Shown one piece after another: positions 19,401-27,509 of a DNA stretch of 64,000 nucleotides (position 1 is the stretch's first letter; each line of letters opens with the position of its first letter). This DNA comes from Knoellia flava TL1. Lineage in GTDB: Bacteria > Actinomycetota > Actinomycetes > Actinomycetales > Dermatophilaceae. The stretch covers positions 1 through 64,000 of the forward strand of contig NZ_AVPI01000022.1 of the NCBI RefSeq assembly GCF_000768675.1, read 5' to 3'. The notes beneath the pieces are model-generated. The model was not told the origin of the DNA, searched no databases, and saw nothing but the letters and a program-made list of their open reading frames with translations. Position numbers and translations under genes: made by a program.

Positions 19401-20349
19401 CACGGCCCCGGGTGAAGACCCGGTGCTGCTCGGCCGCCGAGAGCCGGGCGTAGAGCGGGAGGACCTCCGTGTTCGGCAGGCCGAGGCCGGTGAGTGCGTC
19501 GGCCGCGTCGCGGATCTCGCGCTCCCCCGAGAAGAAGACGAGGATGTCGGTCGCCGTGTGCCCGGGAGGGGTCTCGGTCCACAGCTCGGTGACGGCGTCG
19601 ACGACGCCGGTGACCTGGTCGCGCTCCTCGACGACGTGCCCACCCTCGCCGCGCTCGACGAGCGGCCGGTAGCGGACCTCGACGGGATAGGTGCGCCCCG
19701 ACACCTCGATGACGGGCACCTCGCGCACGACCTTGCCGCGGGCGTCCGTCGAGAAGTGCTCCGCGAAGCGGGCGGGGTCGATGGTGGCCGAGGTGATGAC
19801 GAGCTTGAGGTCGGGACGACGCGGCAGCAGCGACTTGAGGTAGCCGAGGATGAAGTCGATGTTGAGCGACCGCTCGTGCGCCTCGTCGATGATGATCGTG
19901 TCGTAGCGGCGCAGGTCGCGGTCGCGCTGCATCTCCGCGAGGAGGATGCCGTCGGTCATGACCTTGACGCGAGTGCGGTCGCTGGAGTGGTCGGTGAAGC
20001 GCACCTGGTAGCCGACGAGGTCGCCGAGCTCGACCTCCATCTCCTCGGCGATGCGCTCGGCGACGCTGCGCGCGGCGATCCGACGCGGCTGGGTGTGGCC
20101 GATCTGGCCGGTGGCGCCGAGGCCGAGCTCGAGGCACATCTTCGGGAGCTGGGTCGTCTTGCCCGAGCCGGTCTCACCCGCGATGACGACGACCTGGTGG
20201 TCGCGGATCGCGGCGAGGATGTCGTCGCGGCGCTCGGCGACGGGCAGCTGCTCCGGGTACCTCAGCCGCTCGGGGTCGACCGGCCCACGGTCGGCGACGA
20301 CGGGTCGGGGCTCGGGCACGCGCTCAAGGATAGGTCGGGCGCGGGACAC
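16486..20349 (-). CDS. hrpA: ATP-dependent RNA helicase HrpA
   Basis: A 1287-residue DEAH-box helicase, close to the roughly 1300 of E. coli HrpA. Motifs I (GETGSGKTTQ), Ia (TQPRRIAARSVAERIA), II (DEAHERS), III (SATID), V/VI (TNVAETSLTVPGI and QRSGRCGR) are all present, then the HA2/OB-fold region and the long C-terminal HrpA-specific domain. HrpA rescues stalled or collided ribosomes in E. coli; the same role here is inferred by homology. Start ATG 20349 has no strong ribosome site, so the first few residues are uncertain. Confidence 0.95.
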   Translation of the reverse strand: MSRARPILERVPEPRPVVADRGPVDPERLRYPEQLPVAERRDDILAAIRDHQVVVIAGETGSGKTTQLPKMCLELGLGATGQIGHTQPRRIAARSVAERIAEEMEVELGDLVGYQVRFTDHSSDRTRVKVMTDGILLAEMQRDRDLRRYDTIIIDEAHERSLNIDFILGYLKSLLPRRPDLKLVITSATIDPARFAEHFSTDARGKVVREVPVIEVSGRTYPVEVRYRPLVERGEGGHVVEERDQVTGVVDAVTELWTETPPGHTATDILVFFSGEREIRDAADALTGLGLPNTEVLPLYARLSAAEQHRVFTRGRGRRIILATNVAETSLTVPGIGYVIDTGTARISRYSQRTKVQRLPIEPISQASAAQRSGRCGRVADGIAIRLYSEEDFESRPEFTEPEIQRTSLASVILQMTSLGLGDVARFPFVDAPDPKQVADGVRLLEELRALREGQGRRGEKRLTAYGKTLARLPLDPRMGRMLIEAGRLGCTKEVLVIVAALSIQDPRERPVDKEAQAQQQHARFKSETSDFAGFHALWRYVKEQQKALSGSAFRRMCKAEFLHYLRIREWQDLHQQLRSACKQARIDPEQSSAAKGGEPDWDLVHKALLAGLLSHVGVRDEQKREYAGARGSRFAINPGSGLFKKQPDVVMAAELVETTRLWARVNAAIEPEWAEEVGAHVVKRTWSEPRWAKSQGSVVASERVTLYGVPLVVDRTVQYGRINPEEARDLFIRHALVEGDWETHHRFWKANTALLQRLSELEERARRRDIVVDDEVVFEFYDARIPPDVTSSRHFDRWWKGEQRRRPDLLTFTEELLTRDDADAVSAGDYPRTWRQGDLELDVTYQFSPGDAADGVTVHVPTAVLNRLDAAGFDWQVPGLREDLAVALLKSLPKATRRHFVPTPDHAHAALAAADPGSGAAFTDELARVLRERTGVAVPPGEWDWARVPDHLRITFSVEAPGGRVVARGKDLDELRPKSEGAVRKRMARAGASIERRGLTGWTVDDVPRTFEGRSDGHTVQGFPALVDEGTSVALRVLDHPGTAAAAHRQGVRRLLLLNTSAPWKRVLARLSNAQKLALGQNPHGSVPALLEDCLAAAVDAIVAEHVAGEVRTRAEFETALAAVRTHVVTRVLVVVEAVEPVLALAGDVRRRLDAIGSGAGARSLAATTADVRAQLDGLIRPGFVAETGLARLPHLQRYLKAMLQRLDRAPTNPREPQLQAQVDSVETAYADLLDALPATAARAPEVTDIAWMIEELRVSLFAQSLGTAHPVSEKRVRNAIAAVTR

Positions 20350-20430
20350 GGGTCGTCCGAGTTCTCCGGCGCCGGCCGGTCGTCCGGCGCCGGAGAGGTC
20401 CCGCGGCGGGCTGGGCCGGCCTCCGCGAGG

Positions 20431-21288
20431 TCAGCCCCGGACGAGCTGGAGACGCCAGGCCTCCGGTCCCCGTTCGAGGTACTCGACCGTGAAGGCACCG
20501 GGAGCGCGTCCCTCGAGCTGGCGCAGAAGAGGCAGCGGGTCGTGCGGAGCGACGAGGACCAGGCCGCCGCCGGGCTCGACGGCGTCGAGGGCACCGAAGA
20601 TCGTCGCGTGCCGGATGGCGTGCGGGACATCGCGTGCGTCGAGCTCGGGGTAGCCGGCGCCGTCGCTCTCGCCGCAGGCGCAGGCGCCACCGCACCCACC
20701 GCCCGGCGCCGGTTCGGCAGCCGAGGTGGGGGCTGCCTCGCGGCGGTCCCCGGCGTCGACGTGTTCGTCGTGACCGTGGTCGGGGTCGTGGCTGTGCTCG
20801 TGGCCCTCGTGGCCACCGAGCAGCTCGTGCATCCCCGCGAGGGCCGCGGACAGCGACACGTCGGGCTTGCCCGCGAGCAGGGGGAGGATCTGGTCGTTCT
20901 CCTTCGCGAGGTGGCTGTCGAACGTCACCGCGAGGGCGCGTGCCTCGGCTGCGGCGTGCACGTGGTCGGGCGCCGCGGCGAGGCGGCCGACGAGCCCGAC
21001 GATGAGGACGTGCTCGGCGAGCATCGCCTCGACGAGCAGGCCGGCGCGCTCGTCGGCGTGCGCGAGGGGATACATCGCCGCCTCCTCGGCACGGGCGTGC
21101 GGGACGAGGTCCCCCTCGGCCCAACGGACGAGGGCGTCGCGCGCCCGGAGGGCGGTCGCGTCGTCCGTCGCGTCGAGGACCCTGTCGACCAGCCCGGCGA
21201 GGGTGCCGGCCATGTGTGCGTGGTGCTGCTTCACCGCCTCGACGGCTGCGGAGTCGGACGCGGAGCTGGCGACGACGACGTCGTTCAC
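20431..21288 (-). CDS. Hemerythrin-like domain fused to DUF2249 domain
   Basis: A 285-residue protein. The N-terminal 4-helix hemerythrin-like domain has His/Glu iron-ligand candidates (KQHHAHM, PHARAEEAAMYP, MLAEHVLIV, DSHLAKENDQILP). A His/Gly-rich linker with a CGGACACGE cysteine cluster leads to a C-terminal DUF2249 domain (LDARDVPHAIRHATIFGALDAVEPGGGLVLVAPHDP). Such fusions are linked to NO and O2 stress. GTG 21288 is chosen because AAGGA lies 8 bases upstream. It is divergent from the HTH-NnrS-like-NirK operon. Confidence 0.85.
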   Translation of the reverse strand: MNDVVVASSASDSAAVEAVKQHHAHMAGTLAGLVDRVLDATDDATALRARDALVRWAEGDLVPHARAEEAAMYPLAHADERAGLLVEAMLAEHVLIVGLVGRLAAAPDHVHAAAEARALAVTFDSHLAKENDQILPLLAGKPDVSLSAALAGMHELLGGHEGHEHSHDPDHGHDEHVDAGDRREAAPTSAAEPAPGGGCGGACACGESDGAGYPELDARDVPHAIRHATIFGALDAVEPGGGLVLVAPHDPLPLLRQLEGRAPGAFTVEYLERGPEAWRLQLVRG

Positions 21289-21331
21289 GGTGGTTCCTTC
21301 CCTGAGGGCCCCCGGTTGGCGTGAGGCCACA

Positions 21332-21344
21332 TCTATTTAATACA
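21332..21344. promoter_or_regulatory. AT-rich dyad in the divergent promoter of the nitrite/NO locus
   Basis: TCTATTTAATACA has the symmetric pattern TnTATTnAATAnA, strikingly AT-rich here. It lies 9 bases before the GTG of the HTH regulator and 43 bases upstream of the hemerythrin start, so it is well placed as a shared operator or -10 region. The binding protein is inferred (the adjacent regulator). Confidence 0.45.
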
Positions 21345-21353
21345 CTTTGTTCC

Positions 21354-22115
21354 GTGAATAATCCAATCCCGGCGACGGCGGCCCTTGACGAACGGATGGC
21401 TGCAGGTCTCGGCCCCCGTCCGACCACGACGAGCAGGGTCCGCGAAGCGCCCAGCCGAGCCGCCGGCGCCGTCCTCGAGGTGCTCGAACGCCTCGAGGCG
21501 CCGGTCTCGGTCGCGGAGGTCGCCGAGTCCACCGGCCAGCACTCCAACACCGTCCGTGAGCACCTCGACGCCCTCGTGACCGCGCAGCTCGCGACACGCG
21601 AGGCCCGGGCCGCGACCGGGCGCGGTCGACCGGCCTGGTTGTATGCCGCGGTGCCGGCCCCCGAGCCCGGCGCACCCGAGTACGCCGGGCTCGCGACGGC
21701 CCTGGCGATGCAGCTGGCCGCCACCAGCCCCGACCCACGGCGTGAGGCCGCCGCTGCCGGTGAGCTGTGGGGGCGACGGCTCGCCGACGATCGCCGCCCC
21801 GAGCGCCGGAGCGCGGTGGCCGCCCGGCGGGCAGTGGTCGGGCTGCTGGGACACCTCGGCTTCGAGCCGGCCACCGACTCCCGCGCCACCACGACCCGCC
21901 TCACGACGTGCCCCCTGCTCGAGGCTGCCGTGGACCAGCCCGACGTGGTCTGCTCGGTCCACCTCGGGATCGTGCGCGGGGCCCTCGACACGTGGGGTGC
22001 CGACGACGAGCCGGCCGCGCTCGTCCCGTTCGCCGAGCCCGGCGCCTGCCTACTCCACCTCGGCCACCCAGCAACGCGCCTCGCCGGGTCGAGCGCCGAC
22101 GCCGCGGGGTCCTGA
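21354..22115 (+). CDS. HTH transcriptional regulator with C-terminal cysteine cluster
   Basis: About 253 residues. A winged-HTH of the ArsR/SufR-like type (VSVAEVAESTGQHSNTVREHLDAL) is followed by a regulatory domain with cysteines at LTTCPLLEA, DVVCSVHL and PGACLLHL, the first two 13 residues apart, as in iron-sulfur or NO-sensing members of this group. GTG 21354 is very close to the AT-rich dyad and has no ribosome site, so it may be leaderless; ATG 21396 is an alternative. It is coupled (TGATG) to the next gene and probably regulates this locus. Confidence 0.75.
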   Translation: MNNPIPATAALDERMAAGLGPRPTTTSRVREAPSRAAGAVLEVLERLEAPVSVAEVAESTGQHSNTVREHLDALVTAQLATREARAATGRGRPAWLYAAVPAPEPGAPEYAGLATALAMQLAATSPDPRREAAAAGELWGRRLADDRRPERRSAVAARRAVVGLLGHLGFEPATDSRATTTRLTTCPLLEAAVDQPDVVCSVHLGIVRGALDTWGADDEPAALVPFAEPGACLLHLGHPATRLAGSSADAAGS

Positions 22116-23275
22116 TGCTGCGCGTCCGTGCCGTTGCGAGTGACGACGCGACGGTGAACGCCCCGGCCACGTCCCCTCCTGCACGGACCCGTCGTGGTTC
22201 GGCTGTCCCGCCCGGGCTGTGGCGCGTCCCCTTTCTCGTCCCCGGGGCGCTGGCCCTCCTTCTCGGGCTCGACGCCGGGCTGCTCCTCCTCGACGCCCCG
22301 GCTCTTCCCCTCGGCAGCCGCCTGCCGGACGTGCACGGCTTCCTGCTCGTCCTGGGCTTCGTCGGCACGCTCATCGCGCTCGAGCGAGCGGTCGCCCTGC
22401 GCCACCGCGCCGGCTACGCCGCGCCCGCACTGCTGGGGACGGGAGGGCTGCTCCTCGTTCCCACTGCGACCGGGAGCCTCGGACAGCTGCTCCTCGTGGC
22501 CGGATCGGCGGCGCTCGGCCTGGTCCTCGTCGCCCTCTGGCAACGACAGCGCGACGAGGCCGTGACCGTGCAGGCGCTCGGCAGTGTGCTCGCCCTCGGT
22601 GCATCGATCCTGTGGCTGAGGGAGGTGCCCGTGCCACGCCTTCTTCCCTGGCTCGCCGGCTTCGTCGTGCTCACCATCGCCGGCGAGCGCCTGGAGCTGG
22701 CCCGCATCGAGCTCGCGCGGTCCGGCCCGGTCGTCCTTGGCGCCTTCGGGCTCTGTGGGGCGGCAGTGGCGTCGCTGCTCTGGCCCGAGGCCGGCCAGGC
22801 CCTGTTCGGCCTCGTCCTCGCCGGGCTCGTGGTCTGGCTCGCCGGACACGACGTCGCGAGACGGACTGTCCACGACACCGGTCTGCCCCGGTTCGCCGCC
22901 GCCTGCCTCCTCGCCGGCTACGTCTGGCTCGCCGCGGCAGCCCTGCTCTGGCTCCTCGGCAGCCCGGTCCTCGACGGAGCCACCTACGACGCGGTGGTCC
23001 ACTGCGTCTTCCTCGGCTTCACGCTGTCGATGATCATGGCCCACGCCCCGGTCATCCTCCCGGCCGTGCTCCGGGTGCGACTGCCCTACCGGTCGGCTCT
23101 GTGGGCGCCGGCCGTGCTCCTCCACGGTTCGCTGCTGCTGCGCGTCGCGGTCGGTGACCTGCGCGGGTGGGAGCCGGCTCGGCAGCTGGGCGGTGCACTC
23201 AACGTCGCCGCGGTGCTCCTCCTCGTCGCGGTGCTCGCCCGGTCCGCGACTATGGCGGGGCGGCGAGCCGGATGA
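22115..23275 (+). CDS. Polytopic membrane protein, NnrS-like
   Basis: A 386-residue protein with about ten to twelve hydrophobic helices and few soluble loops. Conserved-looking histidines occur in LPDVHGFLLVLGFVGTLIALERA, VVHCVFLGFTLSMIMAHAPVILPAVL and AGHDVARR, consistent with a heme/metal-binding NnrS-type fold used in NO metabolism. The family call is tentative. It overlaps the HTH gene by one base (TGATG) and the next gene by 4 (ATGA), so all three are one translational unit. Confidence 0.6.
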   Translation: MLRVRAVASDDATVNAPATSPPARTRRGSAVPPGLWRVPFLVPGALALLLGLDAGLLLLDAPALPLGSRLPDVHGFLLVLGFVGTLIALERAVALRHRAGYAAPALLGTGGLLLVPTATGSLGQLLLVAGSAALGLVLVALWQRQRDEAVTVQALGSVLALGASILWLREVPVPRLLPWLAGFVVLTIAGERLELARIELARSGPVVLGAFGLCGAAVASLLWPEAGQALFGLVLAGLVVWLAGHDVARRTVHDTGLPRFAAACLLAGYVWLAAAALLWLLGSPVLDGATYDAVVHCVFLGFTLSMIMAHAPVILPAVLRVRLPYRSALWAPAVLLHGSLLLRVAVGDLRGWEPARQLGGALNVAAVLLLVAVLARSATMAGRRAG

Positions 23276-25908
23276 AGCCCCGCGTGAGGTGGCACGTGGC
23301 CGCCAACAGTGGCGTCGTCCTGTGGCTGTTCGCCCTTCTCGCCACCACCCTGACCCACCCCTTCCTGCCCGAGGCGCGCTGGCTCATGGTCCACCTGCTG
23401 CTGCTCGGCGCCGTGACGAACGCGATCCTCGTGTGGAGCACCCACTTCGCCCGCGCCCTCCTGCGCGCGGCACCGTCGAGGAGACGCTGGGAAGCTGTGC
23501 GCCTGCTTTCGCTCAACGTCGGTGTCGCCACGGTGGTCGCCGGTGTCGTCGGCCAGGTGTGGCAGCTCGCCCTGTTCGGCGCCTTGGTCGTCGGCGCATC
23601 GGTTGCAGCACACGGCATCTCGCTGCTCCGCCTCATGAGACGCGCCCTGCCCGGACGCTTCGGCACGACGATCCACCACTACGTGGGTGCCGCGCTCATC
23701 CTCCCGATCGGAGCCGTCCTCGGGACTCTCCTGGCACGAGAGCCAGCCGATCCTGTCCACGGCCGCCTGCTCGTCGCGCACCTCACCGTCAACGTGCTCG
23801 GCTGGGTGGGGCTCACCGTCATCGGCACGGTCCTGACCCTGTGGCCCACCATCCTGCGGACCCGCATCCCCGACGGTGCCGAGCGCTCCACCCGGCGCTC
23901 GCTCCCCGTACTCGTCCTCGGCCTCTCGGTGGTGGGCGCGGGAGCTGCCGCGGGGGCGCTCACCCTCGCCGCACTGGGCGTGATCACCTACCTCTGCGGA
24001 GCCCTCTGGTCCCTCAGTCCGCTCCTCGTCGCCGCCCGCACCAAGCCACCGCAGTCGTATGCCGCGTGGTCCGTGCTCGCGGCGACCGGCTGGTTCGTCG
24101 TCTCGGTCGCGTGGTTCGCGGTGCTGCTCGCCACTGCTCCCGACTGGGCAGCCGCCGGCGAGAGCGGGAACCGGGTCGCGGTGCCACTTGCCGTCGGCTT
24201 CGCGGCACAGGTCCTCCTCGGGGCCCTCACCCACCTCGTGCCCGTGGTCCTCGGCGGCGGGCCGGCGCGCGTGCGCGAGCTCAACGCCACCCTCGAGCGA
24301 GGTGCCGCGCTGCGTGTCGTCGTCGCCAACACCGGTCTCCTCGTCTGCCTCCTGCCCTCCCCGAGCCTCGTCAGGGTCCTCGTCTCGATGCTCGTGCTTA
24401 GCGCGATGGCGTCCTTCGTGCCACTCCTCGGCGGGGCCCTGCGTCGCTCGCGGCGTCCGATCGGCCCCGTGCCGACCCACCCGGCCCGCCACGTGCCGGA
24501 GCCGGGAGCGGTGGTGCGCGGACGGCATACGGGCATGGGAGCGCTCGGACTCGCAGCGGTCGTCCTCGCCGTGGCCGCGGGCGCCGCCGCCGACCCGAGC
24601 GCCCTGGGCGGCGTCGGCCCCTCGGCGGCGGGGGGAATCAGCGCCACCGGGGCGACGACCACGGTGCGGGTGGAGGCCCGCGGGATGCGGTTCCGCCCCG
24701 ACCGGGTCTCGGTCCCGGCCGGCAACCGGCTCGTCGTCGAGCTCGCGAACGCAGACGAGGACGTGCACGACCTCGCCCTGGAGAGCGGCGAGCGCAGCGG
24801 ACGCATCGCGCCCGGGTCGAGCGGAAGGCTGGAGGTCCCGGTGGTGGGCAGGGGTCTCGACGGCTGGTGCACCATCGCCGGCCACCGGCAGATGGGCATG
24901 CTCTTCGCCGTCGAGGTGACCGGCCTCGACGCGGCCACCCGGTCCGACTCGGTGGAGCATGCGGCCACTGGACACCCCACCCAGGAGAACGACAGCGACG
25001 CCGCGTCGCAGCAGAACGCCTCACCCGCACCGCGCTTCGACTTCATGGCCGCTCCCCCGCCCGGCTTCCGAGCACGCGACGCAGCCCTCCCACCGGCGTC
25101 GACGAGCCGGACCCACCACGTGGAGCTCACCGTGCGCGAGGTCGAGCGCGAGGTGGGCGTCGGTGTGCGACAGCGGCTCTGGACGTTCAACGGCACGACG
25201 CCCGGTCCGGTGCTCCGAGGCCGGGTCGGCGACCGGTTCGTCATCACGCTGCACAACGAGGCCACGATCGGTCACTCGGTCGACTTCCACGCGGGGTCGC
25301 TGGCGCCCGACGGCGCGATGCGCACCATCGCGCCCGGGTCGAGCCACACCTTCTCGTTCACCGCCACGCGGGCCGGCATGTGGATGTACCACTGCAGCAC
25401 CATGCCGATGTCGCTGCACATCGCGAGTGGCATGTTCGGTGCCGTGGTCATCGACCCGCCCGGGCTCGCGCCGGTCGACCGGGAGTACCTCCTCGTGCAG
25501 TCCGAGCTCTATCCGGGCCCGTCCTCCGCGGATGCCGACAAGGTCAACGCGGAGCGTCCGGACGCCGTCGTCTTCAACGGGTTCGCCAACCAGTACGACC
25601 ACGACCCGCTTCGCGCGGCCGTCGGGGAGCGCGTGCGGCTCTGGGTGCTCGACGCCGGCCCGAACCGGGCGTCGTCCTTCCACGTCGTCGGAGGGCAGTT
25701 CGACACGGTCTTCGCCGAGGGTGCGTTCTCGCTGAGGCCCGGATCCCCGGGCAGCGTGGGCGGAGCCCAGTCGCTCGGGCTGCACCCCGCCCAGGGCGGG
25801 TTCGTCGAGCTGTCCCTGCCCGAACCAGGGCACTACCCGTTCGTCTCGCACCTCATGGTCGACGCCGAACGCGGGGCCCACGGGATCCTCGAGGTCACTG
25901 CACCCTGA
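23272..25908 (+). CDS. Membrane-fused copper-containing nitrite reductase
   Basis: An 878-residue three-part fusion. Residues about 1-430 form a polytopic membrane domain with His motifs (HHYVGAAL, LVAHLTVNVLGWVG, LTHLVPVVLGGG). Residues about 460-550 are a cupredoxin (DVHDLAL... GWCTIAGHRQMGM gives the His, Cys, His, Met type-1 set). Residues about 590-878 are a two-domain NirK/AniA-like region: VDFHAGS, MYHCSTMPMSLHIASGM, SFHVVGGQFD. NirK reduces nitrite to NO. Start ATG 23272 overlaps the previous stop. It is the last gene of the operon; its 3' end overlaps the convergent gene by 14 bases. Confidence 0.85.
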   Translation: MKPRVRWHVAANSGVVLWLFALLATTLTHPFLPEARWLMVHLLLLGAVTNAILVWSTHFARALLRAAPSRRRWEAVRLLSLNVGVATVVAGVVGQVWQLALFGALVVGASVAAHGISLLRLMRRALPGRFGTTIHHYVGAALILPIGAVLGTLLAREPADPVHGRLLVAHLTVNVLGWVGLTVIGTVLTLWPTILRTRIPDGAERSTRRSLPVLVLGLSVVGAGAAAGALTLAALGVITYLCGALWSLSPLLVAARTKPPQSYAAWSVLAATGWFVVSVAWFAVLLATAPDWAAAGESGNRVAVPLAVGFAAQVLLGALTHLVPVVLGGGPARVRELNATLERGAALRVVVANTGLLVCLLPSPSLVRVLVSMLVLSAMASFVPLLGGALRRSRRPIGPVPTHPARHVPEPGAVVRGRHTGMGALGLAAVVLAVAAGAAADPSALGGVGPSAAGGISATGATTTVRVEARGMRFRPDRVSVPAGNRLVVELANADEDVHDLALESGERSGRIAPGSSGRLEVPVVGRGLDGWCTIAGHRQMGMLFAVEVTGLDAATRSDSVEHAATGHPTQENDSDAASQQNASPAPRFDFMAAPPPGFRARDAALPPASTSRTHHVELTVREVEREVGVGVRQRLWTFNGTTPGPVLRGRVGDRFVITLHNEATIGHSVDFHAGSLAPDGAMRTIAPGSSHTFSFTATRAGMWMYHCSTMPMSLHIASGMFGAVVIDPPGLAPVDREYLLVQSELYPGPSSADADKVNAERPDAVVFNGFANQYDHDPLRAAVGERVRLWVLDAGPNRASSFHVVGGQFDTVFAEGAFSLRPGSPGSVGGAQSLGLHPAQGGFVELSLPEPGHYPFVSHLMVDAERGAHGILEVTAP

Positions 25909-27091
25909 GCTCCACGGGCACCTCGCCTCTCTCACGCTCGCGACGGGCCGCCTGCTCCTGCCGCTCCACACGGCCGTCGTGGACCTTGTCGACCTTCGCG
26001 GCGACGGTGGGGGCGTGCTTGAGCGTCATGCCCGCCACGAACATCCTCTGGGCATCGGGTCCACTCGCCGTGGCGACCCGCCAGCCGTCGAGGACGGCGT
26101 TGTCGACGGCCCGCGTGGCCGCGTTGACAGCCTTGCCGGTCATGGACGTCGCGGCGGGAAGTGGCCGCGGTGGGATCCGGACCTGTGCGGGTGCCACCGG
26201 CAACCCGGCCTTGACCCGCCACCCGCGCACCCAGTCGTCGAACGTGGTCCGCGCGCCCGCGCCGAGCCGGGACCCGGTCGACGGGTTGGCCACCTTGGTG
26301 AAGACCCGCCGCCCGCCGTCGACGGCGACCCTGACGCCGAGTGCAGACCCCGCGACCATGACCGAGCCCGCGGCCGTCCCCACGGCGACGAGCGCGTTCA
26401 TGCCCACCTGCTTCCACGAGCCCTCGTCGTAGAAGACGAGGAGACCCACCTCGCTCAGCGTGCCCGTGGCGGCGCCGGCGACGCCGATGAGCTTGAGCCT
26501 TCCCGGCAGCATCCCGCCGACCATCGCCACCGGCTTCGACATCGTCCCCGCCCCGACGACCGCCGTGTATGCCGTGGTGTCCTCGATCCCGTCCCGCGCC
26601 AGGGCCCGCAGCGCTCGTGTGCACGAACGGTCCGCCTCGCGGTGGAGCTCGACGGCTCGGGCATGGCGTCGCTCGGCGTCATCGATGAGGGCGATCTCGG
26701 CGTTCATGGCGCGCTCGAGGTCCTGTTGCTCGACCGGGTCGACGGCGAACCCACGTCGGCTCATGAAGGCGTCGTGCCGGCGCCACGCCTCGTCGTGCGC
26801 GATCGTCGCCCGGGCCACCTCGTCCTGGGCTGCCTCGAGCGCGTCGGCGAGGGTGCGCAGCGCCCGGGAGGCACCGGCATACCTCTCGATGACGGCAGCG
26901 ATGACGGTTGGCGGCCCTTGGACGGCGGCCTCGAAGGCGTGCCCCGACGGGCTGTCCCAGCGCACGCCGGCGCGCAGGCCGAGCAGCACGGTGTTGACGG
27001 CCGACAGCCGCGCGGCTCCCCCGGCGAGGGCGTCGGCGAGCATCCGCAGTCGATCCGGGTGGCCCGGCAGCGGGAGCAACGCCCGGGTCAC
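25895..27091 (-). CDS. WXG100-associated protein of unknown function
   Basis: A 398-residue protein. An N-terminal alpha-helical region with WDSPSGHAFEAAV resembles the ESX/WXG-like fold; residues about 70-190 are coiled, Arg/Glu/Ala-rich helices. A hydrophobic glycine-rich stretch (KLIGVAGAATGTLSEVGLLVFYDEG and AVGTAAGSVMVAGSALG) follows, then a basic tail. GTG 27091 overlaps the stop of the upstream WXG100-like gene (GTGA). This layout resembles putative type VII secretion substrates, but no toxin domain is recognised and no secretion machinery is in the window. Confidence 0.6.
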   Translation of the reverse strand: MTRALLPLPGHPDRLRMLADALAGGAARLSAVNTVLLGLRAGVRWDSPSGHAFEAAVQGPPTVIAAVIERYAGASRALRTLADALEAAQDEVARATIAHDEAWRRHDAFMSRRGFAVDPVEQQDLERAMNAEIALIDDAERRHARAVELHREADRSCTRALRALARDGIEDTTAYTAVVGAGTMSKPVAMVGGMLPGRLKLIGVAGAATGTLSEVGLLVFYDEGSWKQVGMNALVAVGTAAGSVMVAGSALGVRVAVDGGRRVFTKVANPSTGSRLGAGARTTFDDWVRGWRVKAGLPVAPAQVRIPPRPLPAATSMTGKAVNAATRAVDNAVLDGWRVATASGPDAQRMFVAGMTLKHAPTVAAKVDKVHDGRVERQEQAARRERERGEVPVELRVQ

Positions 27092-27375
27092 TGGGAGCCC
27101 CCGGCGAGGGACCGGCCGACCCTCTCCTCGGTCTCGACGAAGGCGGCTCCGGCAACCGAAGCCCTGTCGGAGAGGTCGGCCAGCTGCTCGACGAGGGCGA
27201 GCCGCTGACGGCGCCACCCCGCCATGAGGTGGTCGAAGGCCGCCGCAGCGTCGCCGGGACCGAACGCGGCTGCGTCCTCGTCGCCGTCGCCTGCCTCCGC
27301 CAGCTGCGCGCCGATGTCGGCGAGCGAGACCCCGAGCTGGGCGATCCACTCCGCCTCGATGCGCATCGTCGTCAT
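27088..27375 (-). CDS. WXG100-like small helical protein
   Basis: 95 residues from ATG 27375: MTTMRIEAEWIAQLGVSLADIG at the start and FDHLMAGWRRQRLALVEQL in the middle, i.e. two amphipathic helices around a Trp-x-x-x-x-x turn. The size and pattern fit WXG100/ESX-type proteins, although no exact WxG is present. It is the first gene of a coupled pair. An upstream in-frame start (27423) would lie inside GC-rich leader sequence without a ribosome site. Confidence 0.6.
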   Translation of the reverse strand: MTTMRIEAEWIAQLGVSLADIGAQLAEAGDGDEDAAAFGPGDAAAAFDHLMAGWRRQRLALVEQLADLSDRASVAGAAFVETEERVGRSLAGGSQ

Positions 27376-27450
27376 GCCGACGACGCTAGGGCGAACCGCG
27401 GGCACGGGCGTCGAGTTGTCCACAGCCCCCGCGCCCCCGCTCAGGCCCAG

Positions 27451-27503
27451 CGACTTCTTGCCCGGATGCGACAGGCTCGCTGGCGCATCCGGGCAAGAAG
27501 TCG
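27451..27503. terminator. Perfect 20-bp hairpin between metY and the WXG100 pair
   Basis: CGACTTCTTGCCCGGATGCG (27451-27470) and its exact complement (27484-27503) with a 13-base loop. The stem ends 6 bases after the metY stop and is upstream of the WXG100-like gene. On the minus strand it lies directly downstream of metY, so it is a metY terminator. It shares CGACTTCTT...GCCCG with the hairpin at 15429-15509. Confidence 0.7.
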
Positions 27504-27509
27504 GGGCGC

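Noticed and set aside
14851-21324. Very long open frame on the + strand (over 2,100 codons)
   Set aside because: Antisense shadow of hrpA, the PAC2 gene and the hemerythrin gene, caused by high GC third positions; no family similarity.
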